Assembly (NCBI RefSeq): GCF_016623615.1
Contig: NZ_JAEHFX010000003.1
Location: 248,001-312,000, forward strand
Reading direction: 5' to 3'
Source of the DNA: Adhaeribacter terrigena
Lineage (GTDB): Bacteria > Bacteroidota > Bacteroidia > Cytophagales > Hymenobacteraceae
Length of the DNA stretch: 64,000 nt
The notes beneath the pieces were generated by a model, which worked only from the letters and a program-made list of their open reading frames with translations, searched no databases and had not been told where the DNA came from. Positions within the stretch are counted from its first letter, which is position 1. Each line of letters begins with the position of its first letter. This document shows positions 1 to 8,402 of the stretch, piece by piece. The position numbers and the translations under genes are program-made.

Positions 1-1812
1 TGGCAGCCCAAATACGGCGATAAGCTTTCCTCGGTGCTGAATATCCGCTACAAACAGCCCACCAAATTTGCCGGCTCTGTTACCGGTGGCTTAACCGGCG
101 GCGCGGCGCACCTGGAAGCAGCTTCCAAAAATAAAAAGATCAATTACCTGTTCGGAGCCCGCCACAAAGATGCCCGCTACTTGTTTCACAGCCTGGAAGT
201 GAACGGGGATTACAAGCCCGTTTTCTCCGATTTTCAGAGCTACGTTACTTTTAACTTCACCAAAGATAGCGTTTTAACGCCCGAAAAGCCGGCCCGCACT
301 ACGCTGGGAATTCTAACGGCTTTTGCCCGCAACCGCTACGAACTTAGCCCTACTTCTTCCGAAACCAGTTTTGGTACTGTAAACCGGGTAGTCCGGTTGC
401 GGGTAGAATACGAAGGCCGGGAGCAGATGCAGTACGAAACCTACCAGGCCGGCCTGAATTTAACCCACCGTTTCACCGATTGGCTGACTTCTGAACTAAT
501 TCTATCCGGCGTAAGATCCGATGAACGCGAATTCCGCGATACCGAAGCTTTTTACCGTTTTTGCGACGTTAACACCGATCCTTCTTCGCCTGGGTTTAAT
601 GAATGCGTGCGTTCCCGCGATGTAGGCAGCCGTTACGATCATTCGCGGAACAGTTTACGGGCACTGATTGCTTCACTTGAAAACCGCAATATTTACCGAT
701 TAAATGCCCAAAACACCCTGCAATGGGGCCTGAAAGTGAGCCGCGAACAAATTGACGACAAACTTTCGGAATTCAATTTTATAGATTCTACCGATTATGT
801 GGTGAACCGGAGCCTGCTGAAAACGGATATTGGATTGCAATCTTACCGGTACCAGGCTTACGCTCAGCATACCATCGAGCTCGATTCGCTGAAAACGCTT
901 ACCTACGGTCTGCGCGCCAGCTACTGGAATTTCAATAAAGAATTTACCATTACGCCGCGCGTTCAGTTTGCTTTTACGCCGGCCGGGAATCCGGACCTTT
1001 CTTATAAACTTGCTGCCGGGTTGTATTACCAGCCACCTTTTTACCGGGAGTTGCGCAATGCGCAGGGCGAACTAAACAAAAACCTGAAAGCGCAGCGTTC
1101 GGCCCACTTTATTGCCGGCACCGAATACCGTTTTCAGAAATGGAACCGGGCCTTTAAACTCACCGCCGAGGCTTACTACAAGCATTTAACGAACGTGGTG
1201 CCTTACGATGTAGAGAATGTGCGCCTGCGGTATTATGCCCTCAACAACGCCAAAGCCTACGCGGCCGGTTTTGATGTGCGGGTGAACGGGGAGTTTATAA
1301 AAGGCGCAGAATCCTGGTTCAGCCTGGGGGTGCTTACTACCAAAGAAGACATTGAAGGCGATAAACGGAATATCCTGGATGCTGAAGGCAACGTGACCGG
1401 GCAGGAGGAAATTGGTTACGTACGCCGCCCCAACGATCAGCGCATTACGCTGGGTGTTTTCTTCCAGGATCATTTACCCAACAACCCCACCATTAAAATG
1501 TACCTGAATATGCTTTTCGGCAGCGGATTGGCGTTCAGTTATCCGGGAAATCCGGGTGGCAGGGGCGTATTGCGCGGCAGAGCTTACGTGCGGCCGGATG
1601 TTGGTTTCTCGAAGCTTATTACCTTACGTGATGCCTCTGCTAAAAATAGTCCTTTCGAAAGCCTTTGGATAAGCCTGGAAATTCTGAACCTGGTTGCGGC
1701 CAATAATTTAGTAGGCTACAGCTTCGTGGAAGATATTAACGGCGTGAATTATGCCGTACCCAATTATCTTTCCGCCAGAACCGTGAACCTGCGTTTTATT
1801 GCGAGGTTTTAA
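1..1812 (+). CDS. TonB-dependent outer-membrane receptor, 5' truncated by window edge
   Basis: The reading frame is open from base 1, so the first GTG at 34 is not a real start and the N-terminus lies outside the window. The visible 603 residues begin near the end of the plug domain (GDKLSSVLNIRYK) and continue as alternating aromatic/polar beta strands of a barrel, ending in Phe (RFIARF) as barrel proteins usually do. By family it imports a ligand across the outer membrane with energy from TonB/ExbBD. The substrate cannot be read from this part. No SusD partner follows, so a SusC-type glycan system is not supported. It ends just before a strong terminator at 1911-1955. Confidence 0.85.
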   Translation, partial: WQPKYGDKLSSVLNIRYKQPTKFAGSVTGGLTGGAAHLEAASKNKKINYLFGARHKDARYLFHSLEVNGDYKPVFSDFQSYVTFNFTKDSVLTPEKPARTTLGILTAFARNRYELSPTSSETSFGTVNRVVRLRVEYEGREQMQYETYQAGLNLTHRFTDWLTSELILSGVRSDEREFRDTEAFYRFCDVNTDPSSPGFNECVRSRDVGSRYDHSRNSLRALIASLENRNIYRLNAQNTLQWGLKVSREQIDDKLSEFNFIDSTDYVVNRSLLKTDIGLQSYRYQAYAQHTIELDSLKTLTYGLRASYWNFNKEFTITPRVQFAFTPAGNPDLSYKLAAGLYYQPPFYRELRNAQGELNKNLKAQRSAHFIAGTEYRFQKWNRAFKLTAEAYYKHLTNVVPYDVENVRLRYYALNNAKAYAAGFDVRVNGEFIKGAESWFSLGVLTTKEDIEGDKRNILDAEGNVTGQEEIGYVRRPNDQRITLGVFFQDHLPNNPTIKMYLNMLFGSGLAFSYPGNPGGRGVLRGRAYVRPDVGFSKLITLRDASAKNSPFESLWISLEILNLVAANNLVGYSFVEDINGVNYAVPNYLSARTVNLRFIARF

Positions 1813-1813
1813 T

Positions 1814-2038
1814 TTAATGGTTAAATGGCTGCTGAATGGTTTAATGGCTTAACCATGGAATAATTAGGTTTTATGAAGCAATAACTTCATATCCATTAAA
1901 ATAAAACCATAAAAAAACGCTATACTTTTCAGACCGAAAAGTATAGCGTTTTTTTATGCGAGTTAAGAAGCTACAATTGAAAACTCAGGTTAAAATTCAT
2001 AATTCAACAATTCAGCCATTCAACAATTTAACCATTAA
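1814..2038. repeat. AT-rich reiterated-word spacer with inverted arms
   Basis: The spacer is built from variants of a word like AATGGTTTAATGG on the left (1814-1857) and its complement CCATTNAACAATT on the right (1995-2055). TTAATGGTTAAA at 1814-1825 pairs exactly with 2027-2038. The arms flank the terminator at 1911-1955. Other spacers in the window have the same style with different words. Confidence 0.6.
1911..1955. terminator. Perfect 20-bp bidirectional hairpin terminator
   Basis: The left arm 1911-1930 and right arm 1936-1955 are exact reverse complements of 20 bases with a 5-base loop. A-tract and T-tract edges let it work on both strands, which fits the convergent genes ending at 1812 (+) and 2058 (-). 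Each arm contains a copy of the window-wide 16-bp element (1914-1929 and 1937-1952). Confidence 0.85.
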
Positions 2039-2057
2039 GCCATTCAGCTATTTAATC

Positions 2058-2921
2058 TTAATTCATTCGGATCCGCCAGTCTTTCAAAGCTAGTTCCAGG
2101 TCAGGGGCGAATTGTTTGAAGGTTTCTTCTTTTTCGCCCAGTTTAATGGCTTTTTTTACCAGGTTCACTGCTTCCTGATATTCGTTATGCTGGGCAAGTA
2201 ATTGCGCTTTCAGCCAGTTATTGTAATAGTTATCGTCGATGGAGATCGATTTGTTGATCCATTGCAGGGCCAGCTCCGGCTCCTTGTTTTTCTGCAGCAG
2301 GTAATTAACTGCCTGCGCGTACAAACGCCAGTCGTTGGGTTTTGCTTCGGCCAGGGCCGCTTTAATGTTGGACAGCGCTTTCTGATCAACTTCTACTTCT
2401 ATATGGATCGGGATGCGGATCTTTTCCCAGTTCAGGTTCAGGGTGCCGGAATTGGCTTTAATATCGGTGAAAGAAAAGAAGAGCGTTTCGTGAAAGTCGT
2501 CTTGGATGGCTTGTACCGGAACGCGTAAAACGTCATCTTCGGTTTTATAATCGAAAGCACCCCACTGATTCAGCCTTTTATTGAAAATGATGGTCCAGTT
2601 ATCGTGCGATTCCGGAATGGTAAACAGGGAATACGTGCCGGCGGCCAGTTTTTCGCCCTGCACCACTACATCGTCAGAAAAGGTTACCATGGTAGCCTCG
2701 TTTGCGCCGGTCCGCCAAACCTTGCCATAAGGCACGAGTTTGCCCCAGATCTCACGGTTTTTAACGCCGGGGGTATAGTAATTAACTTTAATTTCAGTAA
2801 GGCCGATGGTTTGGCTAACCATTGCTTTGGGGCTGGCCAGCGGTAGGTTTAGTTCCTGTGCCTGAGCCATAAAAGTAAAAAAGTGAAAACAGGTGAGTAG
2901 AAGCAGAAGTTTCAGTTTCAT
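2058..2921 (-). CDS. DUF2911 domain protein with C-terminal TPR repeats
   Basis: The 287-residue protein has a signal peptide at about residues 1-21, so it is secreted to the periplasm or beyond. Residues of about 30-170 carry the DUF2911 signature, including the SQTIGLTEIKVNYYTPGVK strand and the VWRTGANEATMVTF segment. Residues of about 190-285 form two or three helix-turn-helix TPR-like units rich in Ala, Leu and Asn. The molecular function of DUF2911 is not established. It may be transcribed after the cysteine hydrolase upstream on the same strand, about 100 bases away. Start chosen at the ATG directly before the hydrophobic signal segment. Confidence 0.85.
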   Translation of the reverse strand: MKLKLLLLLTCFHFFTFMAQAQELNLPLASPKAMVSQTIGLTEIKVNYYTPGVKNREIWGKLVPYGKVWRTGANEATMVTFSDDVVVQGEKLAAGTYSLFTIPESHDNWTIIFNKRLNQWGAFDYKTEDDVLRVPVQAIQDDFHETLFFSFTDIKANSGTLNLNWEKIRIPIHIEVEVDQKALSNIKAALAEAKPNDWRLYAQAVNYLLQKNKEPELALQWINKSISIDDNYYNNWLKAQLLAQHNEYQEAVNLVKKAIKLGEKEETFKQFAPDLELALKDWRIRMN

Positions 2922-3024
2922 ATTTTAAAAAAATCAGGTATGTTCGGGTAAAACAGCTTACGCAGGAAAATGATTTCAGTAGGAAGCGAAACGCTATAAA
3001 AAAGTGTGCCAAAACCCGTGAAAA

Positions 3025-3708
3025 TTAGGATTTAAGCACTTTTTTTCTTTTTGCCGGTTGGCCATAAGGGAAATACATTTTCAGTTTCTTAGAACAGGAA
3101 ATGCCTCCAGGGTTTAATCCAAGGTCGTTTTGCGGCACGCGCGCGTTCAGTTTCTCAAAATAAGCTATCCAGAGCGGCATTATTTCATTGGTGCCGGGCG
3201 TGGCATAAGTCATCGGGAAAAGCGGAAAAATTTCCTGCTGGTTATTGGCGCTTTTGAAAATTTCGTACACCAGCTCCGAGCAATAATAAGCATCGTTGTT
3301 CAGGGCGAAAACATCGTCGTAAGGTTTTTTAAGCAGTTTTTCGCCTTCGGTTAAAGCTTTTGGCACCAGTTTCTGATATGGTTTGCGGAGGCGGCCAACG
3401 GCAACTTTGGGTTTTTTATCGGTATCGAGCTGGCGGTTCAGGAATTTTTCGAGCGGCGTATAATGCACATCCGGGCCAATGGCTTCCAGCACTAGCACTT
3501 CGCCGTTGGGCTGAATTTTTACAATGCCTACGTGCGAAAAATCAGCATTTTTATAGCCGGTCGTTACACTTTCAATGGCCTCGCACATGTCGCCGCAATC
3601 CAGATCCTGGAAAAGCAGATCGCCGTTTTTGAGTTTAAAGACCTGCTGCGCCGAAGCCGGAAAAAACGGTAGGCAAAGCAAGGTAAAAAGTAAGAAGCGG
3701 AACTGCAT
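3025..3708 (-). CDS. YiiX/YebB-like NlpC/P60-superfamily cysteine hydrolase
   Basis: The 227-residue protein has a signal peptide (cleavage near ASA-QQ, residue 20). The circularly permuted NlpC/P60 (YiiX) pattern is visible: the GDLLFQDLDCGDMCEAI segment, FSHVGIV with the likely catalytic His59, and DAYYCSELVYEIF with the likely nucleophile Cys143, preceded by the typical KPYDDVF motif. Family members hydrolyse amide or ester bonds in the envelope; peptidoglycan peptide or lipid substrates are possible. A convincing promoter lies at 3739-3771 and makes the ATG at 3708 the likely start. Confidence 0.8.
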   Translation of the reverse strand: MQFRFLLFTLLCLPFFPASAQQVFKLKNGDLLFQDLDCGDMCEAIESVTTGYKNADFSHVGIVKIQPNGEVLVLEAIGPDVHYTPLEKFLNRQLDTDKKPKVAVGRLRKPYQKLVPKALTEGEKLLKKPYDDVFALNNDAYYCSELVYEIFKSANNQQEIFPLFPMTYATPGTNEIMPLWIAYFEKLNARVPQNDLGLNPGGISCSKKLKMYFPYGQPAKRKKVLKS

Positions 3709-3738
3709 ATTGCTGGATAGATAAATTTTAGATCGCTA

Positions 3739-3770
3739 CAAAGATAAAGTTTACGCACCGCCGAAACAAA
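3739..3770 (-). promoter_or_regulatory. Bacteroidota-type promoter for the YiiX-like gene
   Basis: On the minus strand, TTTG (3767-3770) is followed by a 20-base spacer and TATCTTTG (3739-3746). This fits the TTTG-N19/21-TAnnTTTG consensus of the Bacteroidota primary sigma factor and lies about 30 bases upstream of the start codon. Confidence 0.65.
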
Positions 3771-4058
3771 ACCCCGGGTTTTTCCTTTCCAAACCATAGC
3801 GTTTTGGCCGGAAATTTTTCAGGTAAGAACGACGGAATAATGGAATTGAAAACCTAAGCACGGAAAGTAGCACCCATGAAAAACGCTATGGTTTTGGCGT
3901 CTGAAACTCAATCCGGTGCAATTTTCGCAAACCTAAACTCCTCAGCACCATTTACCTGAAGGCCGGAAGCAAGATTTTTTGGTTTAAATTTCAGACTTCC
4001 CTTAAAATAGCCGTATAAGGGGAAAAACTGATTTCCGAATTCACGAATACTGTTTGCC
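3747..4058. other. Gene-free spacer with an inverted pair of 16-bp elements
   Basis: No credible ORF lies here. It holds two oppositely written copies of the window-wide palindrome, at 3790-3805 (CAAACCATAGCGTTTT) and 3880-3895 (AAAACGCTATGGTTTT), about 75 bases apart. The rest probably carries the leader of the downstream five-gene cassette; no clear TAnnTTTG box was found on the plus strand. Confidence 0.6.
3880..3895. repeat. 16-bp iterated palindrome, strict copy
   Basis: AAAACGCTATGGTTTT matches AAAA-SS-N-TA-N-SS-TTTT exactly. An inverted near copy is at 3790-3805. The same 16 bases recur at 41915-41930. Confidence 0.75.
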
Positions 4059-4841
4059 GTGCTCGATATAAAACTGCTGAACAAACTTCAGATCCTGACA
4101 CAACCCGACGATTCTACCTGCGGGCCGACCAGCTTGCACGCCGTTTATCAATATTACCAGGATCAGATCTCGCTGGACGATGTGATAAATGAGGTTTCTT
4201 TCCTGGAAGAAGGCGGCACCCTGGCCGTATTACTGGCCTGCCACGCCCTGAAACGCGGTTATAAAGCTAAAATCTATTCTTATAACCTACACGTTTTCGA
4301 CCCGACCTGGTTTCGGGTTACGAACGATAAAATTATCCGGAACCTGGAAGAACAGCTGCTTTACAAACCCGATCCGAAACTGCAGATGGCTTCCAAAGCT
4401 TACATCGAATTTCTGAAACTGGGCGGTGAGCTCAAATGTGATGACCTGACGGCCGAATTGCTGGATAGTTATTTTTCGAAAGGCCAGCCCATTTTAACCG
4501 GATTGAGCGCTACGTATTTATACAACTGCGCCCGCGAACGGACCAACGAACGCGACGAGGCCATTTACGACGATGTTCGGGGCGAACCGTTGGGCCATTT
4601 TGTGGTGCTTTGCGGCTTTACGCCCGAACGCGACAAAGTAATTGTAGCCGATCCCTATCAGGAAAACCCGTTTTTCCGGAATAACTATTACCAGGTAAAA
4701 ACCACGCGCCTGATCAATTCCATTATGCTGGGCATGGTTACTTACGATGCCAATCTGCTCATTATCGAGCCGAAAGTTATTGGCGATGATAACAACTCAG
4801 TTTTAGAACCCGAAACGTTTACCCAATCATATTCCTCTTAA
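4059..4841 (+). CDS. C39-like papain-fold cysteine protease, first gene of amidoligase cassette
   Basis: The 260-residue protein has no signal peptide, so it is probably cytosolic. A C39-type catalytic arrangement is visible: DSTCGPTSLHAVYQYY with nucleophile Cys21, LGHFVVLCGF with His180, and VIVADPY with Asp198. Family members cleave peptides, classically after double-Gly leaders. Here no transporter is fused or adjacent, so processing or transpeptidation of a small product is more likely (inference). The start is a GTG; the frame has no ATG between the upstream stop at 4029 and the conserved core. Its stop codon abuts the ATG of the ATP-grasp gene with no spacer, implying translational coupling. 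Confidence 0.8.
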   Translation: MLDIKLLNKLQILTQPDDSTCGPTSLHAVYQYYQDQISLDDVINEVSFLEEGGTLAVLLACHALKRGYKAKIYSYNLHVFDPTWFRVTNDKIIRNLEEQLLYKPDPKLQMASKAYIEFLKLGGELKCDDLTAELLDSYFSKGQPILTGLSATYLYNCARERTNERDEAIYDDVRGEPLGHFVVLCGFTPERDKVIVADPYQENPFFRNNYYQVKTTRLINSIMLGMVTYDANLLIIEPKVIGDDNNSVLEPETFTQSYSS

Positions 4842-6317
4842 ATGCGCAAAATTGTAATCGTTAATAATCTTAAAGACTGGGATTTTAACATAGACGAAGT
4901 AGAAGTAGTAGCTGCGCAAGCATACCTTACCGAGCCCATATACACCGAAATTAAGAACGCCCGCATTTTCAACCTTTGCCGTTCGTATAAATACCAGAGT
5001 ACCGGTTATTATGTATCGCTTTTGGCCGAAGCCCGCGGCCACCGCGCCATTCCGAACGTAACCACCATACAAGATCTGAAAAGCCAGACCATTGTACGGA
5101 GCATCACCAACGAACTGGACGAACTGATCCAGAAAAGTCTGCACGATATTAAAAGCCGGGTTTTTACGCTCAGCATTTATTTCGGGCAGAACGTGGCCAA
5201 AAAATACGAGAAACTGAGCAAGCAATTGCACGATCTTTTCCAGGCGCCTTTGCTGCGGGCCGAATTCGTTTTTAATAAAGAATGGATCCTGCATAATATT
5301 TCGCCTATTCCGCTGAACGAAGTGCCCGAAAGCCACCACCGCTACCTGAAAGATTTTGCGAAAGCCTATTTTGCGCGCCACCGTTTTACGGGCGCCAAAC
5401 CAAAAACGAAATGCTACGACCTGGCCATTTTAACCAATCCGCTGGAAAGTGATCCGCCCAGCAACCGCAAAGCTATTCAGCAGTTTATTGAAGCGGGCCA
5501 GAGCCTGGGCTTTTCCTGTGAGCTCATCACCAAAGACGATTACAAACGCCTGTCGGAATTCGATGCGCTTTTCATTCGCGAAACCACTTCGGTAAACCAC
5601 CATACGTACCGTTTTGCCCGCCGCGCGCACGCCGAAGGGCTGGTGGTGATCGATGATCCGGTTTCGATCCTGCGCTGCACGAACAAGGTTTATTTAGCTG
5701 AACTGCTTTCCAAAGCGCGGGTACCCATTCCCAAAACCATGATCATTCACAAAGAAAACCGCGACCAGGTAATAACCGAACTCGGCTTGCCGGTGGTACT
5801 CAAAAGGCCGGACAGTTCTTTTTCGCAGGGCGTGGTAAAAGTAACCGACGAGGCGGGCCTGAAAAAAGAACTCGACCACATGCTCGAGCTTTCGGACCTG
5901 GTGATCGGGCAGGTTTTTATGCCTACGGATTTTGACTGGCGCGTGGGAATTCTGGATAAGCAACCGCTTTACGCCTGCAAATATTACATGGCCAAAGACC
6001 ATTGGCAGATCTATAACTGGGAGGGCAAGAAAAGTGAAGTTTCCGGCAACGCCGAGACCTTTCCGATCGGGGAGGTTCCTTTCCACGTGATGCATACGGC
6101 CCTGAAAGCGGCCAACCTGATCGGTGACGGTTTGTATGGCGTAGACCTGAAGGAAATAAACGGTCAGGCTTACGTAATTGAAGTGAACGATAACCCTAGC
6201 ATCGATCATGGGTACGAAGATCTGTTATTGAAAAAAGATCTTTACCTGAGCATCATGAAATCAATTAAAAGAAGGATCGAAATTCAAAAGAATATTCCCA
6301 ATGAGCAAGCCTCGTAA
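4842..6317 (+). CDS. RimK-like ATP-grasp ligase with RLAN-type N-terminal domain
   Basis: The protein has 491 residues. About 1-180 is an alpha/beta region resembling the RLAN domain often joined to RimK-like enzymes. About 190-475 is an ATP-grasp fold: PVVLKRPDSSFSQGV with the ATP-binding Lys321, LYGVDLKEI with Asp435, and VIEVNDNPS with Glu447 and Asn449 for Mg-ATP. ATP-grasp enzymes activate a carboxylate as acyl phosphate and join it to an amine, so this enzyme should make an amide or peptide bond; the substrates are unknown. It abuts the C39-like gene and overlaps the GCS2 gene by 17 bases, so the three are almost certainly one transcript. Confidence 0.85.
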   Translation: MRKIVIVNNLKDWDFNIDEVEVVAAQAYLTEPIYTEIKNARIFNLCRSYKYQSTGYYVSLLAEARGHRAIPNVTTIQDLKSQTIVRSITNELDELIQKSLHDIKSRVFTLSIYFGQNVAKKYEKLSKQLHDLFQAPLLRAEFVFNKEWILHNISPIPLNEVPESHHRYLKDFAKAYFARHRFTGAKPKTKCYDLAILTNPLESDPPSNRKAIQQFIEAGQSLGFSCELITKDDYKRLSEFDALFIRETTSVNHHTYRFARRAHAEGLVVIDDPVSILRCTNKVYLAELLSKARVPIPKTMIIHKENRDQVITELGLPVVLKRPDSSFSQGVVKVTDEAGLKKELDHMLELSDLVIGQVFMPTDFDWRVGILDKQPLYACKYYMAKDHWQIYNWEGKKSEVSGNAETFPIGEVPFHVMHTALKAANLIGDGLYGVDLKEINGQAYVIEVNDNPSIDHGYEDLLLKKDLYLSIMKSIKRRIEIQKNIPNEQAS

Positions 6318-7548
6318 ACCGCTGCATTTATTTGAAGCCTACGGCGTGGAAATGGAATACATGATCGTGAAAAACGACACGCTGGAAATTCTGCCCATTA
6401 CCGATAAAGTGATCTACGATGTAGCCGGCCAATTCGACTCGGATGTGGAGCTCGGGGATATGGCCTGGAGCAATGAACTGGTGCTTCACGTGATCGAATT
6501 AAAAACCAACGGCCCCGCCGTATCGCTGGAAGGTTTATCCGGAAAATTCCAGGTGCAGGTAGCACACATCAATCAGCTGCTAGAAAAATATAACGCCCGT
6601 TTACTGGGCAGCGGTGCGCACCCGTTCATGGATCCGTTCCGGGAAATGTGTTTGTGGCCGCACGATTACAACCAGATCTACGAAGCTTATAATAAGATCT
6701 TCGATTGCCGCGGACACGGCTGGGCTAATTTGCAAAGCACGCATCTGAACCTGCCGTTTGCCAACGACGACGAATTCGGTAAGCTGCACGCCGCCATCCG
6801 GGTTTTACTACCCCTTATTCCGGCTCTGAGTGCATCTTCGCCTATTCTGGATAACCGGGTTTCGGGGTTTGCCGATACGCGCCTGGAAGTGTACCAGAGC
6901 AACCAGAAACAGATCCCGAGCATTGCCGGTAAAGTTATTCCGGAACGGGTTTTCAGCAAGGCAGAATACGAACAGAAGATCTTTAAAAGAATCTATGCCG
7001 ATATTGCGCCTTACGACGAAGACGAAATTCTGCGCGACCAGTTCCTCAATTCCCGCGGCGCCATCGCGCGTTTCGACCGCGGTGCGATCGAGATCCGGAT
7101 CATCGATATACAGGAATGCCCGCAGGCCGATATTGCCGTTCTGAACGCCGTGGTAGAGACGCTGAAAAAACTGGTTGCTGAAAAATGGACTTCGCTGGAG
7201 GAACAGAAAAAGTGGCACGAAAACGACCTGGCCGAAATTTTCTGGAACGTGGTAAAGCACGGGCAACAAGCTGAAATAAGAAACGCCGGTTATCTGCAGT
7301 TATTCGGGTATGACAAAGCCGGAAGCTGCACGGCTTCGGAATTATGGCAACACCTGTACGATTCCGTTTTAGTTTCCACCATTACTGATGAAAACACGAA
7401 AGCCGCTTTAACTTTTATCCTCCAAAACGATACCCTTTCGGCCCGAATTGTAAAAGCTTTAAAGGGAAATGCCTCGGCGGAAAATATTAAAAACGTGTAT
7501 GCGCAATTAACCGATTGCCTGAAAAACGGGAAGCAGTTTTTAGCTTAA
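6301..7548 (+). CDS. Glutamate-cysteine ligase family 2 (GCS2) carboxylate-amine ligase
   Basis: The 415-residue protein matches the GCS2 family (glutamine-synthetase-like fold) over its length. GVEMEYMIV (Glu17, Glu19) fits the Mg-ATP site, followed by NELVLHVIELKT, LLGSGAHPF, STHLNLPF, and AIEIRIIDIQECP near the end of the core. The family forms gamma-glutamyl or related amide bonds at the expense of ATP. Some members make gamma-glutamylcysteine, but many are of unknown specificity, so gshA should not be assigned. Start at 6301 lies inside the preceding gene (17-base overlap). With the ATP-grasp protein it gives the cassette two distinct amide-forming enzymes. Confidence 0.85.
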   Translation: MSKPRKPLHLFEAYGVEMEYMIVKNDTLEILPITDKVIYDVAGQFDSDVELGDMAWSNELVLHVIELKTNGPAVSLEGLSGKFQVQVAHINQLLEKYNARLLGSGAHPFMDPFREMCLWPHDYNQIYEAYNKIFDCRGHGWANLQSTHLNLPFANDDEFGKLHAAIRVLLPLIPALSASSPILDNRVSGFADTRLEVYQSNQKQIPSIAGKVIPERVFSKAEYEQKIFKRIYADIAPYDEDEILRDQFLNSRGAIARFDRGAIEIRIIDIQECPQADIAVLNAVVETLKKLVAEKWTSLEEQKKWHENDLAEIFWNVVKHGQQAEIRNAGYLQLFGYDKAGSCTASELWQHLYDSVLVSTITDENTKAALTFILQNDTLSARIVKALKGNASAENIKNVYAQLTDCLKNGKQFLA

Positions 7549-7563
7549 AAAGGATAGCGTTTT
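7548..7563. repeat. 16-bp iterated palindrome, strict copy
   Basis: AAAAGGATAGCGTTTT begins on the last base of the GCS2 stop codon and precedes the terminator at 7582-7617. Confidence 0.75.
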
Positions 7564-7581
7564 GAATAAAGGAAAATCTTT

Positions 7582-7617
7582 AAACCTCACCGGTGTTTCA
7601 AAGCCGGTGAGGTTTTT
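7582..7617 (+). terminator. Intrinsic terminator inside the amidoligase cassette
   Basis: AAACCTCACCGG (7582-7593) pairs perfectly with 7604-7615 around a 10-base loop and is followed by a short T run. It lies between the GCS2 gene and the amidohydrolase-like gene, so the last two genes may be expressed at a lower level or from their own promoter. Confidence 0.75.
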
Positions 7618-7638
7618 CTACTTCAAAAATTAATTGCA

Positions 7639-8334
7639 ATGCAAAAGATCCTGATCACCTGCGAGCACGGCGGACGCGAAATTCCGGAAAAATACGGACC
7701 TTATTTTCAGGCGCACCAGCCACTGCTGGAAACGCACCGCGGCTGGGATATTGGAGCACTGGAACTTTATAAAAAACTGGTGGCCGCGGGCGCTGATGCT
7801 TCCTTTTTCTCGGAAACCAGCCGCCTGCTGGTAGAGTTAAACCGGTCGCTGCATCACCCCAATTTGTTCTCGGACATTACCCGCCAGACGGCCGAAGTAG
7901 AGCGGGAGGCCATTCTGGAAGCGCATTATCATCCGTACCGGAAGCAGGTTGAAAACGCCATTCAGACTTTTATTTCCCAAAAACATAGCGTTTTGCATTT
8001 GTCGGTGCATTCGTTTACGCCGGAGCTGAACGGAGAGATCCGAAACGCCGATATTGGCCTGCTTTACGACCCACAACGGAACACAGAAAAGGAATTTTGT
8101 GCCCGCTGGAAACAGGAATTTGAGAAGTTGGATACGGGTTTAAAAGTCCGCTTTAATTATCCGTACCGCGGCACAGCCGATGGCTTTACTACGCATTTGC
8201 GCAAGCTGTTTCCGGATGAAAAATACGGCGGAATTGAGCTGGAAGTAAATCAGAAATTTCCGCAAGGCGATAAAAAAAATTGGGAAAAAGTACAGCAAAT
8301 TATCATGCAAAGTTTTTATGCAGCCGTAAAATAA
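7639..8334 (+). CDS. N-formylglutamate amidohydrolase family protein
   Basis: The 231-residue protein shows the family pattern: ILITCEHGGREIP at the N-terminus (metal-binding Glu/His), LLVELNRSLHHP, LSVHSFTPEL with a His, YPYRGTADGFTTHLR, and a C-terminal GIELEVNQKF. Classical members are zinc-dependent and hydrolyse N-formyl-L-glutamate in histidine degradation. There are no hut genes nearby, so cleavage of an acyl-glutamate-like or gamma-glutamyl product of the neighbouring ligases is more plausible (inference). It follows the GCS2 gene by 90 bases, with a terminator between them. A near copy of the 16-bp palindrome lies inside the gene at 7979-7994. Confidence 0.8.
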   Translation: MQKILITCEHGGREIPEKYGPYFQAHQPLLETHRGWDIGALELYKKLVAAGADASFFSETSRLLVELNRSLHHPNLFSDITRQTAEVEREAILEAHYHPYRKQVENAIQTFISQKHSVLHLSVHSFTPELNGEIRNADIGLLYDPQRNTEKEFCARWKQEFEKLDTGLKVRFNYPYRGTADGFTTHLRKLFPDEKYGGIELEVNQKFPQGDKKNWEKVQQIIMQSFYAAVK

Positions 8335-8402
8335 TATTTACGAATTAGAATGCTTTATCACAATTCAGGATTCTTAATTCTTAAGTCCTAATTAAAGTTG
8401 CC

